From Bacillota bacterium (lineage in GTDB: Bacteria > Bacillota > Clostridia > Lachnospirales > WQUN01): a stretch of 8,023 nt of DNA. The first letter of the stretch is position 1; every line of letters begins with the position of its first letter. Position numbers and translations under genes: made by a program. Below, in pieces: positions 1 through 6,833 of the stretch. The notes under the pieces were generated by a model. The model saw only the letters and a list, made by a program, of their open reading frames with translations, had not been told where the DNA came from and did no database searches. The stretch spans positions 1-8,023 of the forward strand of contig WQUN01000008.1 in assembly GCA_009782085.1 (NCBI GenBank), read 5' to 3'.

Positions 1-32
1 GTTATTTCTGGACAGTTCCTAGGCATTTTGGC

Positions 33-1730
33 CTACTGCTGCTCCGTTCCGTTGGTTCCGTTGAGCAGGCCGCCCAAAAACGTGTCATTAGTCAGATTCG
101 CGCCGATCTCCAGTATCTCATCGAGGCCTATGTCTCCGATCGCCTTTGAGTCCGCCTGCCGGAAATCCGATAAGGGGCCCGTTAAAACGCTCGCGCTGTA
201 ATCGGCGTTGAGTTCTATGCTTTCCGGCGTTCCGCCCGTCGGCGCGACCGAGAAGCTGATGTCTTTCATATTAGCCTCGAACGAGTCCGTCCCGAAAACG
301 AGCCCGCCGCCGACCGAAAGCGAAACGTCGTTTGCCCCGCCGCCGGAGCCGTTGTCCGCGCTCATGTCCAGGCTCACGCTGAAGTTGTCCCCGCCCGCGG
401 CGGCCGTGTCCCAGTAAAGAGCCATGTCAAAAGGCACGGTGACCGCCTGGTTCGCGCCGGACGGGTAGGAGAGGTTTATTGTCCCGCTGACCGTTCTGTC
501 GATAACGTTAGCGTCCGACGAACGGTTTTCCCTGGTCATCGACAGGCCCGCGGCAAAATCCCGCGCCGTAATATCCATGTCCAGACCGATCTGATCGGTC
601 TTTTTTTGCTCTCCGTTAAATTCGGCGGTTCCGGAAATATGCATATCCTGCGAATTTCCGTTGAGGCTCACGGCCGCGTCCGCTTCGAAGCCGACACTTA
701 TTATCAGCCCGCCCTTTACGCGAAGCGTCAGCGGCGCGTCGCCGTTCACGCCGAGCGAACTCTTTGCGGAGCCCGACGCGCCCAAATAGCCGAGGAGCGA
801 ATCCAAGGAGGCGAGGTAACCGCCGGCCGCTTCGGCGATGTACGCGTTCACGGCGTCCCGTTTGAGCGTCACCTTGAAAACGTCCAAGCCCTGATCCGCG
901 CCCCCATAGCTGTATGACGCCCCGGCGAGGGCTTTCATGACGTCGGGCGGCGCCGCCGTCCGGGCCTCCGGGACTTTGAACAGCGCGTCCAGGACCTGGC
1001 CGTACGGGCCGGCTATCTCCTCGTCCGTCACGCCGTCGAGCGGCAGCATGGTCGCGAGGACCGAGCCGTTCCACTCTGTGACCAGCGACCGCGGGTCGGC
1101 ATAGATGTATGCGCCGAGCAGCTGCGGGACCTTCAGGGCGAACTGCGCGTCCGAGAGGTACATGTCCGCGCTCAGCACGTCCGTCTCTCCCAGCCTGGCG
1201 GCCAGGCCGAGCGAGGCTTCCCGCGCGCCCGTGTCCCTGGCGGCGGATACGCTCAGTTTGCCTATCGAGAGCATGGCCAGGGTGTTGTCGTCTATGCCGA
1301 GGCCGGCGGCGTCTAGCTTGTCTATGCCGAGGGTCAGGCTCTGGCTCCAGTTCCCGGCGAAAATCTTCCGGACGGTCATGGCCTGGTTTGCCAAAGACGG
1401 GCCGGAACCCGAAAACGTCCTCGCCGCCGCGCCGGCGAGATAGGCCTCCGGGCTGACCCGCTTGATGACCGGCCCGGCCAGAAGCGCCGCCGCGCCGGCG
1501 ACGGCAACGACCGCCGCTATAAGGATAAACGGCCATTTTTTGATCGGCTTTTTCTTTTTCAAGCCCGCGCCGGCTTCGCCGATTTCCCCGACCTGGGTCT
1601 CGTCAAAGACCCGGACACGGGCGCTTTCTGTCGCCGAACCCGAAGACGCGGCGTTAATCTGGTCTGTGCCGGCGCTTTCGGCCGCGTTGTTATCCCGATT
1701 TATACCGGCTGATTGATTTGGCTCTTCCAT
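33..1730 (-). CDS. Single-pass exported protein of unknown function
   Basis: I do not recognise a named family. The 565-residue protein has three parts: a polar, Ala/Ser/Gly/Glu-rich N-terminus (about residues 1-57), a Lys-rich stretch followed by one hydrophobic helix (about 66-88), and a large ectodomain. Lysines before the helix predict a cytoplasmic N-terminus and an outside C-terminal domain. The ectodomain is rich in alternating polar/hydrophobic stretches and Gly, Ser, Asn and Asp, suggesting mostly beta structure; it has almost no cysteine and no catalytic motif I can name. The reading frame extends upstream, but the ATG at 1730 is chosen because a GGGAGGG ribosome binding site (1739-1745) lies 8 bases before it and a promoter lies just beyond that. 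The gene is divergent from cca. The stop is TAG at 33-35. Membrane anchoring is inferred from sequence; the function is unknown. Confidence 0.85.
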   Translation of the reverse strand: MEEPNQSAGINRDNNAAESAGTDQINAASSGSATESARVRVFDETQVGEIGEAGAGLKKKKPIKKWPFILIAAVVAVAGAAALLAGPVIKRVSPEAYLAGAAARTFSGSGPSLANQAMTVRKIFAGNWSQSLTLGIDKLDAAGLGIDDNTLAMLSIGKLSVSAARDTGAREASLGLAARLGETDVLSADMYLSDAQFALKVPQLLGAYIYADPRSLVTEWNGSVLATMLPLDGVTDEEIAGPYGQVLDALFKVPEARTAAPPDVMKALAGASYSYGGADQGLDVFKVTLKRDAVNAYIAEAAGGYLASLDSLLGYLGASGSAKSSLGVNGDAPLTLRVKGGLIISVGFEADAAVSLNGNSQDMHISGTAEFNGEQKKTDQIGLDMDITARDFAAGLSMTRENRSSDANVIDRTVSGTINLSYPSGANQAVTVPFDMALYWDTAAAGGDNFSVSLDMSADNGSGGGANDVSLSVGGGLVFGTDSFEANMKDISFSVAPTGGTPESIELNADYSASVLTGPLSDFRQADSKAIGDIGLDEILEIGANLTNDTFLGGLLNGTNGTEQQ

Positions 1731-1758
1731 TTTCGCATCCCTCCCGCTATAATTCTGT

Positions 1759-1787
1759 AGTATACCCCATTTACGCGGCGCGGGCAA
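1759..1787 (-). promoter_or_regulatory. Sigma-A-type promoter for the leftward membrane-protein gene
   Basis: On the minus strand a -35 box TTGCCC (1782-1787) and a -10 box TATACT (1759-1764) are separated by exactly 17 bases. The -10 ends about 28 bases before the start codon at 1730, leaving room for a short leader containing the ribosome binding site. No equally good promoter is visible on the plus strand for the divergent cca gene. A plus-strand TATAAT at 1748-1753 lacks a convincing -35. Confidence 0.6.
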
Positions 1788-1832
1788 CAAATATCGAGTC
1801 AATTTACGATAAAGTGTCAGCATACAAAAATT

Positions 1833-1839
1833 GGGAGGG
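1833..1839 (+). promoter_or_regulatory. Ribosome binding site that points to a CTG start for cca
   Basis: GGGAGGG at 1833-1839 is followed after 6 bases by CTG at 1846. The only other possible initiator nearby in frame, TTG at 1831, overlaps this site and has no Shine-Dalgarno sequence of its own. The first in-frame ATG lies beyond the conserved VGGCVRD motif, so it cannot be the start. Initiation at CTG 1846 is therefore the best reading. Confidence 0.7.
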
Positions 1840-1845
1840 CTCGCT

Positions 1846-3246
1846 CTGTACATCCCGCCTGACGTCCAATATATCCTTCAAACACTGAACGATTCCGGCT
1901 TCGCCGCCTACGCGGTCGGCGGCTGCGTCCGCGACAGCCTCATGGGCAAGACGCCCAAGGACTGGGACGTCGCCACGTCGGCTTTGCCCGGGCAGGTCGC
2001 GCGGCTCTTCAGCCGCACCTTCGACACCGGCGCGAAGCACGGCACCGTCACGGTCGTCAAAAACGGAGCGAATTACGAGGTCACCACCTTCCGCCTGGAC
2101 GGCGAATACCTGGACAACAGGCGGCCGGCGGCCGTCTCCTTCGGCGCGGCGCTTCCGGACGACCTGGCCCGGCGCGATTTCACGATGAACGCGATCGCCT
2201 ATCATCCCCGCGAGGGCTTCGTCGACCCGTTCGGCGGGCGGGAGGACATCGGCCGCCGGCTCATAAGAGGCGTCGGCGACCCCGGGACGCGCTTCAGGGA
2301 GGACGCGCTGAGGATGCTCCGCGCGCTCCGCTTCGCCGGGCAGCTCGGGTTTGGGATCGAGCGTGACACATATGACGCCATTGGGCGCAACGCCGCCCTT
2401 TTGCGCAACATCAGCATCGAAAGGATACGGGACGAGTTCACGAAACTTCTGGCGTCGGGCAGCCCGGATAAACTGAACGCCCTCGCCGAGACGGGCATCC
2501 TGGCGAACGGCTGGCCCTCCGGCGCCGCTCTCGGGCGGGAGGAACTGGCCGCCGCGGCCGCGCTTTTGCCGGGCTTCACGGGCGGCGGCGACGCCGCGAG
2601 ATACGCGCTGCTGCTCATTCGGAGGCCTTCGGGATTAAACGGGCGAGCGGCCGTATGCGCGGGCGGGGACGGCAGCGCGGGCGAAGCCGTTATATACGGC
2701 GGCAAGCCGGAAATTCGGAGGCCTTCGGGATTAAACGGGCGAACGGCCGTATGCGCGAACGGGGACGGCAACACGGGCGAAGCCGTTATACGCGGCGGCA
2801 AGCCGGAAAACGGCGCGGCTTCGGCCAGGAGCTTCATGACAAACATGCGGTTCGACACGGACACCGTCATGAAGACCGCGCGCATCGTGAACTGGGCGAA
2901 AGAGCCTGTCGCGGCCGGCGGTTACGCGTTGCGGACGTTTCTGTCGAAATGCGGGCCGGAGCTGTTTCCGGACGTTATGGCCGTGAAAAAGGCTGTCGGC
3001 CCCCAAACTGCGGCGGAACTGTCCGAGGCGGAACTAAAGGCCGGGGAGATACTGGCGCGCGGCGACTGCCTGAGCCTGCGCGGCCTGGCGGTCAGGGGGG
3101 ACGACCTGGCCGGAATGGGCCTATCCGGCCGGGAGATAGGCGCGGCCTTGGAGCGCCTGCTGGACGCGGTTCTCAAGGAGCCGGAGAAAAATCAAAAAGC
3201 GCTTTTAATGGAAGAAGCGTTAAGATACAAAGAATACTTTATGTAA
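1846..3246 (+). CDS. cca: CCA-adding enzyme (tRNA nucleotidyltransferase, class II)
   Basis: Adds or repairs the 3'-terminal CCA of tRNAs in the cytoplasm using CTP and ATP, without a nucleic-acid template. Numbered from the CTG start, the class II nucleotidyltransferase signatures are intact: VGGCVRD at 24-30, catalytic aspartates in DWDVATSA at 39-46, GAKHGTVTV at 62-70, YEVTTFR with the third carboxylate at 77-83, a following DGEYLDNRRP segment, DLARRDFTMNAIAY at 106-119 and EDALRMLRALRFA at 152-164. The C-terminal tail region (CLSLRGLAV...REIGAALERLL) also fits bacterial CCA enzymes. The 466-residue length includes an unusual in-frame tandem duplication of 32 residues (258-289 and 290-321) between the neck/body helices and the tail. 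No HD phosphohydrolase motif is visible. The start is probably CTG at 1846 behind GGGAGGG; TTG at 1831 is less likely. It leads a rightward cluster with the CotS-like and PEGA genes. Family assignment is secure; activity with the insert is not tested. Confidence 0.95.
   Translation: MYIPPDVQYILQTLNDSGFAAYAVGGCVRDSLMGKTPKDWDVATSALPGQVARLFSRTFDTGAKHGTVTVVKNGANYEVTTFRLDGEYLDNRRPAAVSFGAALPDDLARRDFTMNAIAYHPREGFVDPFGGREDIGRRLIRGVGDPGTRFREDALRMLRALRFAGQLGFGIERDTYDAIGRNAALLRNISIERIRDEFTKLLASGSPDKLNALAETGILANGWPSGAALGREELAAAAALLPGFTGGGDAARYALLLIRRPSGLNGRAAVCAGGDGSAGEAVIYGGKPEIRRPSGLNGRTAVCANGDGNTGEAVIRGGKPENGAASARSFMTNMRFDTDTVMKTARIVNWAKEPVAAGGYALRTFLSKCGPELFPDVMAVKKAVGPQTAAELSEAELKAGEILARGDCLSLRGLAVRGDDLAGMGLSGREIGAALERLLDAVLKEPEKNQKALLMEEALRYKEYFM
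2617..2808 (+). repeat. In-frame 96-bp tandem duplication inside cca
   Basis: Two head-to-tail copies, 2617-2712 and 2713-2808, begin with ATTCGGAGGCCTTCGGG and end with GGCAAGCCGGAA. By eye they differ at 7 of 96 positions. Each copy encodes 32 residues starting IRRPSGLNGR and ending GGKPE, with one cysteine per copy. Because the length is divisible by three, the frame is kept. The segment interrupts a region where bacterial CCA enzymes normally continue through helices, so both copies look like an insertion later duplicated. Confidence 0.9.
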
Positions 3247-3290
3247 GAATCTCATAGGCTGTTCTAGAGCGGTCACGCATCCGCCGGAGT

Positions 3291-3330
3291 CTAGTTTCCA
3301 GTTTCTAGTTTCTAGTCTCCAGTTTCCAGA
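3291..3330 (+). repeat. Period-7 repeat array upstream of the CotS-like gene
   Basis: Five consecutive heptads (CTAGTTT, CCAGTTT, CTAGTTT, CTAGTCT, CCAGTTT; 3291-3325) plus a partial sixth fill the gap between cca and the next gene and run straight into its AGGAGG ribosome binding site. The consensus is CYAGTYT. The reverse complement, RGAAACT-like, matches the array at 4322-4349. Short heptad arrays of this type occur in intergenic regions of some Firmicutes and cyanobacteria; their function here is unknown. Confidence 0.8.
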
Positions 3331-3336
3331 AGGAGG
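3331..3336 (+). promoter_or_regulatory. Ribosome binding site that points to a CTG start for the CotS-like gene
   Basis: AGGAGG at 3331-3336 lies 8 bases before CTG at 3345. An in-frame stop (TAG, 3306-3308) lies upstream and no ATG, GTG or TTG occurs in frame between it and the CTG. The next possible start, GTG at 3399, has no Shine-Dalgarno sequence and would remove the conserved first helix. Confidence 0.7.
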
Positions 3337-3344
3337 CGGTTTCC

Positions 3345-4337
3345 CTGGAAGAACTCAGCCAGCAGATTCTGAAGGCTTTTGGGCTAAAAGCGCGGAAAGT
3401 GATCCGCGAGAAGTCATATTTCATCTGCGACACATCATCCGGCCTGAAAATAATCAGGCGCAGCGGGGACGAGCCGGATAATATCATATTCCAGCACGGC
3501 ATAAAGGAAAAACTGTACGAAGAGGGCTTCGCGCGCACGGACAGGTTCCGCCTCTCGGAAGAGGGCCTGCCGTACTCCGTCCACAACGGGGAAATCTATG
3601 TAATGTCGGACTTTCTTCCGTACAAAGAAGCCGGATTCGTGAACGCCGAGGAGTTCAGGAACATCGTCGAGGCGACGGCGCAGATGCACCGGTTTGGGCG
3701 GCTCGGGGAACGGCCGGGCGCGGAGGCCGGAGGCAAGATTTACGCCCCCGCGTGCGACTGCCTGACGGAGTTCCGCAAATCCGCGGCGAAACTGGCGGCC
3801 GTGAAAAAAAAGATCGGCAGGCAGGCGCGCATGTCGGACTTCGACGTCATCTTCCTGAAAAATTACGCATACTACACCAAGCGGTTGAAAAGCTCCATAC
3901 AGCTCCTGGAAAAGACCGACCCGGCCGCCGGCCTGGCGCAGGCTGTCCGGGAGGGCAGGGTCTGCCACCACGGCCTTAAGGAGGAGACGGTGCTGACGGA
4001 CGCGGGAGACGTATATATAACGCGCTTTTCGGGCGCGCTCTTCGACACGCAGCTCCACGACCTGGCCGATATAATCCGGCGGTATTTGCGGAACACCTCC
4101 GGCTCGGGTTTTGGCATCTTTCAAATTCTGGACATCTATGATAAAATTAACGGCGTATCTGACGAGGACGTGAAAGTCCTGACGGCCTTATTGAAATATC
4201 CGCATCATTTCATCAAGACCGTGAACCAGTATTACAGCAAGAAGCGGACGTGGGCGCCCGGGGCGATGATCTCGCGCCTGCGGACGATCGTGGCCTGCGA
4301 GGACGCCTATGAGAGGCTGTTGGAAGCTGGAAGCTAG
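3345..4337 (+). CDS. CotS/YutH-like kinase-fold protein, probable pseudokinase
   Basis: The 330-residue product resembles the CotS family of spore-coat-associated proteins with an aminoglycoside-phosphotransferase-like fold. Support: an N-terminal helix (EELSQQILKAFGL), the pattern SGLKIIRR (a nucleotide-binding-lobe strand), YVMSDFLPYKEA, a central helical insert, LHDLADIIRRYLR (CotS-type DLANFIRR) and a C-terminal HHFIKTVNQYYSKKRTW resembling the CotS tail (FWRIANRYYNSRRSW). The expected catalytic loop, H-x-D-x(4)-N in this fold, reads HHGLKEETVL (208-217), and the metal-binding IDFD-type segment reads ITRFSG (225-230). Both key acidic residues are absent, so phosphotransfer is doubtful and a structural or binding role is more likely. 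Start: CTG 3345 behind AGGAGG. The last codons and the TAG stop lie inside the downstream heptad array. It sits 98 bases after cca and 24 bases before the PEGA gene. The family call is by similarity from memory. Confidence 0.75.
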   Translation: MEELSQQILKAFGLKARKVIREKSYFICDTSSGLKIIRRSGDEPDNIIFQHGIKEKLYEEGFARTDRFRLSEEGLPYSVHNGEIYVMSDFLPYKEAGFVNAEEFRNIVEATAQMHRFGRLGERPGAEAGGKIYAPACDCLTEFRKSAAKLAAVKKKIGRQARMSDFDVIFLKNYAYYTKRLKSSIQLLEKTDPAAGLAQAVREGRVCHHGLKEETVLTDAGDVYITRFSGALFDTQLHDLADIIRRYLRNTSGSGFGIFQILDIYDKINGVSDEDVKVLTALLKYPHHFIKTVNQYYSKKRTWAPGAMISRLRTIVACEDAYERLLEAGS

Positions 4338-4349
4338 AAGCTGGAAACT
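4322..4349 (-). repeat. Period-7 repeat array at the end of the CotS-like gene
   Basis: Four heptads on the plus strand (GGAAGCT, GGAAGCT, AGAAGCT, GGAAACT) give consensus RGAARCT, the reverse complement of the type seen at 3291-3330. CTGGAAACTG at 4341-4350 is exactly complementary to CAGTTTCCAG at 3320-3329. The array covers the last four sense codons of the upstream gene and its TAG stop, then abuts the GGAGG ribosome binding site of the next gene. Confidence 0.75.
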
Positions 4350-4351
4350 GT

Positions 4352-4356
4352 GGAGG
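4352..4356 (+). promoter_or_regulatory. Ribosome binding site of the PEGA-domain gene
   Basis: GGAGG at 4352-4356 lies 5 bases before ATG at 4362. This favours the ATG over the in-frame GTG at 4350, which overlaps the site. Confidence 0.7.
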
Positions 4357-4361
4357 AAACG

Positions 4362-6620
4362 ATGGATCGCGACGGACAAAAGACAGACGGTTTGCCTAAA
4401 AAAGACGGCGCGGATCCCGGGGCGGACAGGAATATCCCCGGGCGGCTCGGCGCGCGCGGCGGGGCGTACGCCGGGCGGGAAACCGCGGAGTCCGGCCCGG
4501 CCGAAACGAACGCGGCGAATCCCACGCATCACATCCACTGGCGGACGGGGCGCGCTATCCGCATCCCCACATGGGAGAGGCGCGCCGATCCGCCCGGAGC
4601 GGAGGACGCGGCGGCGGCCAAAGAGCGGGACATGCCGCCGGAAAGGCGATCCGCGGACGACGGAATGCATGACGCTTCTTCACATACGGACAAGCGGCCC
4701 GGGGAACGCATCCCGGCGCAGGACAAGCCCGACGGGTATCCGGCGGCGCAGCGGCGGTACAATGCGCATACCCCGGCGAAGGTGCAGCGCGATACCCATC
4801 CTCTCAATCCGACGGGCCGGGGAACCGCCGCCGAAGGCGGTTACGCCGGCCGCTCCCGCGCGGGAGAACGGCCAAAAGCGCCGCCGGAAGACGACCCCGG
4901 CGAAGAACCCGCGATCGACCGGACGCTTACAGGCGCGTCTTTCGGCGGGCGGCATACGGAACGATACGGCGGGGCCTCGGGTAAAGAGGCGTACCCCGGC
5001 CGTTTCCAGGCAAACGAGCGGCCCGGGCGAGGCGGGCGCGAGGCGGGCGGCCGCCGGTACGACGAGGCAAGAGGCCGGGCGGACAGCCGCTATCAAACGG
5101 AAAACCGCCGCGGCGGGAGATATGACGACGTATACGGCGACCGTTACGGCGAAGACTACCCGCCCGACGATATCTACGACGATTTTCCGCGCGGCGGGCG
5201 TCCGCCCCGGAAAAGGCGGCGCGGGCGGGGTTTGGCGGCGTTCTACCTCGTGCTGCTGTTCTGCGGGGTCTCCGTGACGATCGTGCTGTTCGCGATGATC
5301 CTCAACACGATGCGCGACAAAGGCCCCCAAAAGGCCGTTACGGCTACCGCCGCGCCGTCGCCGACCCCTTCGGCCAGCCTCGTACTGGAGGTGAGCCAGG
5401 TGACCGGCGTCGTCAAAGACATCAAACCGGACGTCAGCAGCATCACGGTGCTGGACCCCGCCTCCGGACGGACTTATTTCCTTAAAACGGACGGCAAGAC
5501 CGAGATGATGGACAAGTACCACAACGCGCTGACATTAAAGGAATTCGCCCTGGGCGACATCGTGAACGCGTCCTTCTACGTTTCGGATTTCGTTCTGACG
5601 GAGTTGTCCGAGAGCTCCCAGAGCTGGCAAATGGCCATGAAAAAAGACGTGACCGTGGACGCCGAGGCCAAGACTATCACCATCGCCAACGATTCGTATA
5701 CCTATAACGACCGGCTCCTGGTGCTCTACAAGGACAACCCCTTCGATATCGCCGACGTGGGGCCGTCGGACACCGTGACGGTCACGGGGGTATTGGACCA
5801 GGCCTGGGTCGTGTTTGTAGAGAAGAGCCACGGCTATTTGCAGGTCAGCAATATAGACAAGATCAAGGGCGGCACCGTCGAGGTGGACACAGACGTGTTC
5901 ACCCAGCTGACCCAGGACAGCGCGATCGACCTGCCGGACGGCTTCCACAAAGTCGTGATCAGGGGCGCGAACATCGAGCCGTACGCCAAGGACGTCACGA
6001 TTTTGCCGGGCGAGACGCTCTATATCGACGCGGGTGAGGTCGAGCTCAAAAGCGGCCTGCTGAACTTGGCCGTGAACGAGGCGGATTACGGGCTTTGGGT
6101 GGACGGCGCGGAGATCGCCGACCGCGTCCCGATCCCACTGGAATACGGTGTGCACAAGGTCCGCGTGAAAAAGGACGGCTATGTGACCGTGGAGAAAGAC
6201 GTCGACATAAACCAGCCGATCGTGGACGTCAGCGTCGCCCTCGAAAAGGCCATGATAACGGCCGAAGTGACCATTTCGACCACGCCGGGCGGCGCGTCGG
6301 TGTATATCGACAACGTCCTGGCGGGCGCGGCGCCGGTCACAGTAACCCTGGAAGCCGGCGAATACACGCTGATAGTCAGCCTGGACGGCTATAAGACCCT
6401 CACCGCGCCCATCACGGTCACGAGCGGCCAAATGCTGTTCCCGGTGGAGCTAGAGCCCGATTTGCCGCCGGTCACTATCTCCACGCCGGAGCCGGAGCAG
6501 CCCTCCGCGCAGGAGCCGGAGCAGCTGCCGGTTTATCCCCCGCCCAATCCCGTGACCCCAAGCCCGGGAGACGGGACCGACAATTCGGACGGGAATTACG
6601 ACTGGATTTTCGGGGGATAA
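4362..6620 (+). CDS. Large single-pass membrane protein with extracellular PEGA-type repeats
   Basis: The 752-residue product has four regions. Residues 1 to about 285 are low-complexity and highly charged (Arg, Gly, Asp, Glu, Pro, Tyr), probably disordered. A KRRRGRG stretch precedes one transmembrane helix (about 291-314), so the long N-terminal part should be cytoplasmic. After a Pro/Ser/Thr linker comes a beta-rich domain (about 340-500). Then come three PEGA-like units: a divergent one (about 501-564) and two clearer ones (about 567-632 and 634-700). The last two show the usual VYIDN/LWVDG strand, an EAGEYTLIV or EYGVHKVRV turn and DGYKTL or DGYVTV. PEGA domains are small beta modules common in surface proteins. 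A Pro/Glu-rich tail ends the protein. ATG 4362 is chosen for its GGAGG site. It is the last gene of the cluster. The anchoring model is well supported; partners and function are unknown. Confidence 0.85.
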   Translation: MDRDGQKTDGLPKKDGADPGADRNIPGRLGARGGAYAGRETAESGPAETNAANPTHHIHWRTGRAIRIPTWERRADPPGAEDAAAAKERDMPPERRSADDGMHDASSHTDKRPGERIPAQDKPDGYPAAQRRYNAHTPAKVQRDTHPLNPTGRGTAAEGGYAGRSRAGERPKAPPEDDPGEEPAIDRTLTGASFGGRHTERYGGASGKEAYPGRFQANERPGRGGREAGGRRYDEARGRADSRYQTENRRGGRYDDVYGDRYGEDYPPDDIYDDFPRGGRPPRKRRRGRGLAAFYLVLLFCGVSVTIVLFAMILNTMRDKGPQKAVTATAAPSPTPSASLVLEVSQVTGVVKDIKPDVSSITVLDPASGRTYFLKTDGKTEMMDKYHNALTLKEFALGDIVNASFYVSDFVLTELSESSQSWQMAMKKDVTVDAEAKTITIANDSYTYNDRLLVLYKDNPFDIADVGPSDTVTVTGVLDQAWVVFVEKSHGYLQVSNIDKIKGGTVEVDTDVFTQLTQDSAIDLPDGFHKVVIRGANIEPYAKDVTILPGETLYIDAGEVELKSGLLNLAVNEADYGLWVDGAEIADRVPIPLEYGVHKVRVKKDGYVTVEKDVDINQPIVDVSVALEKAMITAEVTISTTPGGASVYIDNVLAGAAPVTVTLEAGEYTLIVSLDGYKTLTAPITVTSGQMLFPVELEPDLPPVTISTPEPEQPSAQEPEQLPVYPPPNPVTPSPGDGTDNSDGNYDWIFGG

Positions 6621-6713
6621 AGTCGTTTCGATTTGAAATAAGCTGAAAACGAGCGCGAAACGACTAATGTTCTATCGCGCGAAGTTTGAAGCTCAATTTC
6701 AAACGAAACGACT
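6621..6713. repeat. Nested inverted repeat directly after the PEGA gene
   Basis: The outer arms are 6621-6639 (begins AGTCGTTTCG, ends TTTGAAAT) and 6696-6713 (ATTTCAAACGAAACGACT). They are complementary over 18 bases with one bulged base and enclose 56 bases. A further copy of CGAAACGACT at 6656-6665 can pair instead with 6621-6630, giving a perfect 10-bp stem. GTTTGAA at 6684-6690 can pair with TTCAAAC at 6698-6704. The first arm begins on the base after the TAA stop. No T-run follows, so a classical terminator is unlikely. It may be a REP/MITE-like unit or a mobile-element edge. Confidence 0.7.
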
Positions 6714-6833
6714 ATAGTCCGGCGGGTTATACCGGATGCAGAAAGCATTTGCCGACGGCGTCGACGAGTAGGCTAATGTTTTCGCACTCCGGGATAAATA
6801 CAGGTTATTTTTCTTCCACGGAGGATCCGCCGG
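6714..6833. other. Stretch with no supported gene between the inverted repeat and the repA control region
   Basis: No gene is supported here. A weak promoter-like pair (TTGCCG 6749-6754, GCTAAT 6772-6777, spacer 17) could drive a repA leader transcript across the candidate antisense RNA region. An open frame from TTG 6686 to 6895 crosses this area, but it lacks a ribosome binding site and recognisable motifs. Confidence 0.3.

Noticed and set aside
616..1536. Long minus-strand Arg/Gly-rich frame inside the exported-protein gene
   Set aside because: Typical out-of-frame translation of GC-rich coding DNA; no start signals or domains.
1748..1753. TATAAT on the plus strand as a cca promoter
   Set aside because: No acceptable -35 box at 16-18 bases upstream, and it would lie inside the leader of the divergent gene.
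2617..2808. CRISPR array or larger tandem-repeat locus
   Set aside because: Only two long, in-frame coding copies with no spacers; it is a duplication within cca.
4309..5277. Long plus-strand frame overlapping the PEGA gene start (Arg/Pro/Thr-rich)
   Set aside because: It is a shadow of the GC-rich, low-complexity N-terminus of the PEGA gene in another frame; the real frame has the ribosome binding site, membrane helix and PEGA modules.
5535..6431. Minus-strand frame of about 300 residues opposite the PEGA gene
   Set aside because: His/Arg/Asp-rich composition of an antisense shadow; no ribosome binding site, and the plus strand encodes clear PEGA modules.
6621..6713. Simple rho-independent terminator for the PEGA gene
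   Set aside because: The stems are not followed by a T-run and the loop is long; the repeat nature is clear but terminator function is not.
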